From: an uncultured Bacilli bacterium
Lineage (GTDB): Bacteria; Bacillota_I; Bacilli_A; RF39; UBA660
Length of the DNA stretch: 64,000 nucleotides
Assembly (NCBI GenBank): GCA_910577505.1
Contig: CAJTLN010000001.1
Coordinates: 496,001-560,000 of the forward strand
Direction of reading: 5' to 3'
Positions 61,985 to 64,000 of this stretch are shown one piece after another. The position numbers and the translations under genes are program-made. The notes below the pieces were generated by a model. The model did not search any database and had not been told where the DNA came from. It worked only from the letters and a program-made list of their open reading frames with translations. The first letter of the stretch is position 1, and each line of letters starts with the position of its first letter.

Positions 61985-62740
61985 ATGCGTCTAAGTTTCA
62001 ATGATATGAAAAATAACTCATCAAATGAAGAATCCTTAATTCCGTTTGATAAAACTAGTATTGAAAAACGTATAGAGTCAAGAAAACTTGCCATAAAAGA
62101 TAGCGATTTAAATATTACAACAAATCAAACAAAATTAGAACTAATATATTTTTTTGACGCAAGTCCATCTGTTGAAGGAACAGAAAAAGTGATGGCCGAA
62201 AAATTTTATAGTCAAATAACCAAACTGAGAACTCGCAAAGATATAATAGTTACTTTAATAGTTTTTGACTACCATGATGAAATCTTATATTATCGTCAAA
62301 AAGGTAAAGATATAAAATACACGACCTATCATATAGGTATAGGCACAGCATTATATGATTCTGTTACTAAAAATCTAAAAAAAATAAAAGAAGATCAAGT
62401 TAAGAATGGTGAACCTAAACATAAGACTATTGTAACTATTATGACAGATGGTGGTAACAATAGACATTACGAATATGATGTAAAAGATTTTAGAGAGACA
62501 ATTAAAGAATGCAAAGAAGCAGGGTGGGAATTCGTATATTTGGCGGCTACAGAAGAAGCTTATAGACCTGCAAATTTACTTGGCTTCGATAAAGAAAATG
62601 TATGTTTATATGACTATCGAATTTCTGCCGATAATGCATTTTCAGCAGTAGAAAAAGCTATTGATGAATATGACGAATCTGGCAAAGTATCAAATGGTTG
62701 GAAAAAAATATTAGCATTATCAAGTGGTGAAGAAAAATGA
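61985..62740 (+). CDS. von Willebrand factor A-domain protein
   Basis: A 251-residue cytoplasmic protein with a vWA fold: [11 protein letters not shown] (DxSxS metal site), [13 protein letters not shown] (the Thr loop) and [13 protein letters not shown] (the Asp loop), so the MIDAS site is complete. The first 50 residues are a charged lead. ATG 61985 is supported by AAAGGTGG; an upstream in-frame ATG at 61868 would run through the preceding terminator. The next gene starts inside its stop codon (ATGA), so the two are coupled. A vWA/J-domain pair suggests a protein-handling or chaperone-linked role. Confidence 0.85.
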   Translation: MRLSFNDMKNNSSNEESLIPFDKTSIEKRIESRKLAIKDSDLNITTNQTKLELIYFFDASPSVEGTEKVMAEKFYSQITKLRTRKDIIVTLIVFDYHDEILYYRQKGKDIKYTTYHIGIGTALYDSVTKNLKKIKEDQVKNGEPKHKTIVTIMTDGGNNRHYEYDVKDFRETIKECKEAGWEFVYLAATEEAYRPANLLGFDKENVCLYDYRISADNAFSAVEKAIDEYDESGKVSNGWKKILALSSGEEK

Positions 62741-64000
62741 AAGATTACTATGCAATACTAGAAGTGGATAGAAATGCTACAGAAGAAGAAATAAAAAAAT
62801 CATATCGTCGTTTAATGAAAAAATATCATCCGGATTTAAATAAAAGTAAAGAAGATGAAGAAAAGTCCAAAGAAATTAATGAAGCCTACTCAATATTAGG
62901 TGATCCTGAAAAAAGAAAAATGTATGATTTAGGTAATTTAGAAACTTCCATTCAAACTGAATTTGATTATGACTCTTTAACAAAAGAACAAAAAGAATAC
63001 ATCGAATTTATAAGAGAAAGAAAAGCTTTTGAATTAATTGTTGAAGAAGAACTTGCAAAATATAATGCTCTTCTTAATTTAAAAAGTGCAATTGAAATTA
63101 ACGGATTAAATGATTCTTTAACAGATGAAGAATATTATAAACAAGTAAAAAAATTAAAATTAAATACTTCAGAATATATAAGTAATTTAATTCCTCTTCA
63201 AGAAAAAGCTAAAAATCTTGACTTATACTATCTATACGAAAAAATAGAACATACTAAAGAAACACTACACGCAATAATTAACACTCTGCCATTAAGCTTA
63301 AAAGAATTAAAAGAAAATTATAAAAAAGAACATCGAATTGCAATAATAAAAAATAAGATTAATAGTGTGTCTTCTGACATAAATTACAATATTAATGAAG
63401 TAGCAAAGCTTCTTATAGAATTAAGCAAACATACTATTAGTCAAATAGATTATTCTAATTTTCGTGAGAGCTATTTAGTTGTTTTAAATAGTTCAATATC
63501 AGATATTAAAAAACTACTTGAACTAGCCAATAATGATTCGATAGATATTGTCGATGATCTTAAAAGATTAGAAGAACGCGTTGAATTATGTATATTGTTC
63601 ATGGCTTCAGATATTGATATAGCTTCAAAATATGGAAAACAAATATCTATTATAGAAGAAATAGAACAAGCAATAAATGATTGGTTCCAAATATATAGTA
63701 TAAAAATAGATAAAATATCAAGATTACTTCTTAAATATCCGAATTCTCGCCACTATGATGAATTATTCATGTATGCCGAAAAAATATATGATGAACAATA
63801 TACCAAATTTTATAATGGATTTAGTAATTCCAGATATTCACAAGAAATTGAAAAAATATCTTTAACATTTTGTAATAAATCTGAAAAAGAGTTAGATACC
63901 TTAATGTTAGCTTTTTCTATTAAACATGAAAAAGATGATTTTGAAAATTTACATAGTACATTAGCTTTATTAAGAAAACAACCATGTGCCGTGAAATATT
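62737..64000 (+). CDS. J-domain protein, partial at the right edge
   Basis: The frame is open from ATG 62737 to the end of the window (421 codons) and continues beyond. Residues 1-66 are a canonical J domain: [35 protein letters not shown], with HPD at 34-36, so it can stimulate an Hsp70 ATPase. About 355 residues of helical, charged sequence follow; there is no Gly/Phe region or zinc-finger (CxxCxGxG) as in DnaJ, so this is a class III J protein. It overlaps the vWA gene by 4 bases. Its true length is unknown. Confidence 0.88.
   Translation, partial: MKDYYAILEVDRNATEEEIKKSYRRLMKKYHPDLNKSKEDEEKSKEINEAYSILGDPEKRKMYDLGNLETSIQTEFDYDSLTKEQKEYIEFIRERKAFELIVEEELAKYNALLNLKSAIEINGLNDSLTDEEYYKQVKKLKLNTSEYISNLIPLQEKAKNLDLYYLYEKIEHTKETLHAIINTLPLSLKELKENYKKEHRIAIIKNKINSVSSDINYNINEVAKLLIELSKHTISQIDYSNFRESYLVVLNSSISDIKKLLELANNDSIDIVDDLKRLEERVELCILFMASDIDIASKYGKQISIIEEIEQAINDWFQIYSIKIDKISRLLLKYPNSRHYDELFMYAEKIYDEQYTKFYNGFSNSRYSQEIEKISLTFCNKSEKELDTLMLAFSIKHEKDDFENLHSTLALLRKQPCAVKY

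Noticed and set aside
1..64000. Mycoplasma-type code in which TGA means Trp
   Set aside because: Trp codons in conserved proteins are TGG, and several genes (for example at 42387, 59275, 60392 and 62740) end sensibly at TGA.
1..64000. tRNA or rRNA genes
   Set aside because: I looked through the intergenic gaps for cloverleaf-like ends (GGTTCGAATCC-type T-arms) and rRNA signatures and saw none.

Overview
This is a strongly AT-rich, gene-dense bacterial window using the standard code: TGG encodes Trp and TGA ends several genes. Spore-coat cotJ genes, Gram-positive style ribosome binding sites, a proline T-box, a class B sortase with a matching substrate, and many Lys/Asn-rich membrane proteins point to a low-GC Firmicute. 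An uncultured Bacilli/RF39-like or Erysipelotrichia-like gut lineage fits best. That placement is an inference; no rRNA or tRNA gene is present to anchor it.

Layout. 1-2279 (minus): an MMPL/RND-type exporter and the start of a secreted protein, behind two TetR-type operator palindromes. 2306-6160: a small accessory island in which a tyrosine recombinase is bracketed by two core-type sites in inverted orientation, with two paralogous membrane proteins and a zinc-finger membrane protein around it. I read it as a candidate self-inverting switch. 6253-8573: a TetR regulator and a compact UvrD-like helicase that seems to start at ATT. 8591-12441: a small protein, an SDR/PLP-enzyme pair, a MazG-like operon and a DUF1292 protein. 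12464-20085: a 1304-residue coiled-coil protein, then an envelope cluster (Ig-like membrane protein, collagen-like protein with 162-bp repeats, CAP-domain protein). 20183-31067: a glycosyltransferase with TPRs, a 1389-residue orphan, a sortase B with a large cytoplasmic domain opposite its SPPTG substrate, and two large unknown proteins. 31087-32045: cotJC and a fused cotJA-cotJB.

32179-35390 holds a thioredoxin-fold protein without cysteines, trmL and a four-gene small-protein operon; 35404-36438 is a beta-lactamase-fold protein. 36595-47504 is mostly the translation and RNA core: a shortened rimP, then nusA, ylxR, infB, rbfA, two metallopeptidases, a phosphoesterase, truB, rpsO and pnp. 47530-52937 has a DD-carboxypeptidase flanked by two paralogous membrane-anchored proteins. 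53032-57409 has a DUF4176 protein, T-box-controlled proS with a short coupled leader ORF, and an internally duplicated unknown protein. 57488-64000 holds membrane proteins, a degenerate small thioredoxin, a PLC-like protein, a zinc-ribbon protein, a surface protein, and a vWA/J-domain pair running off the right edge.

Most genes have clear Shine-Dalgarno sequences and hairpin-plus-T terminators, so transcription units are easy to read. The items most worth following up are the recombinase switch, the set of thioredoxin-fold proteins that have lost their cysteines, the sortase fusion with its substrate, and the proS leader.
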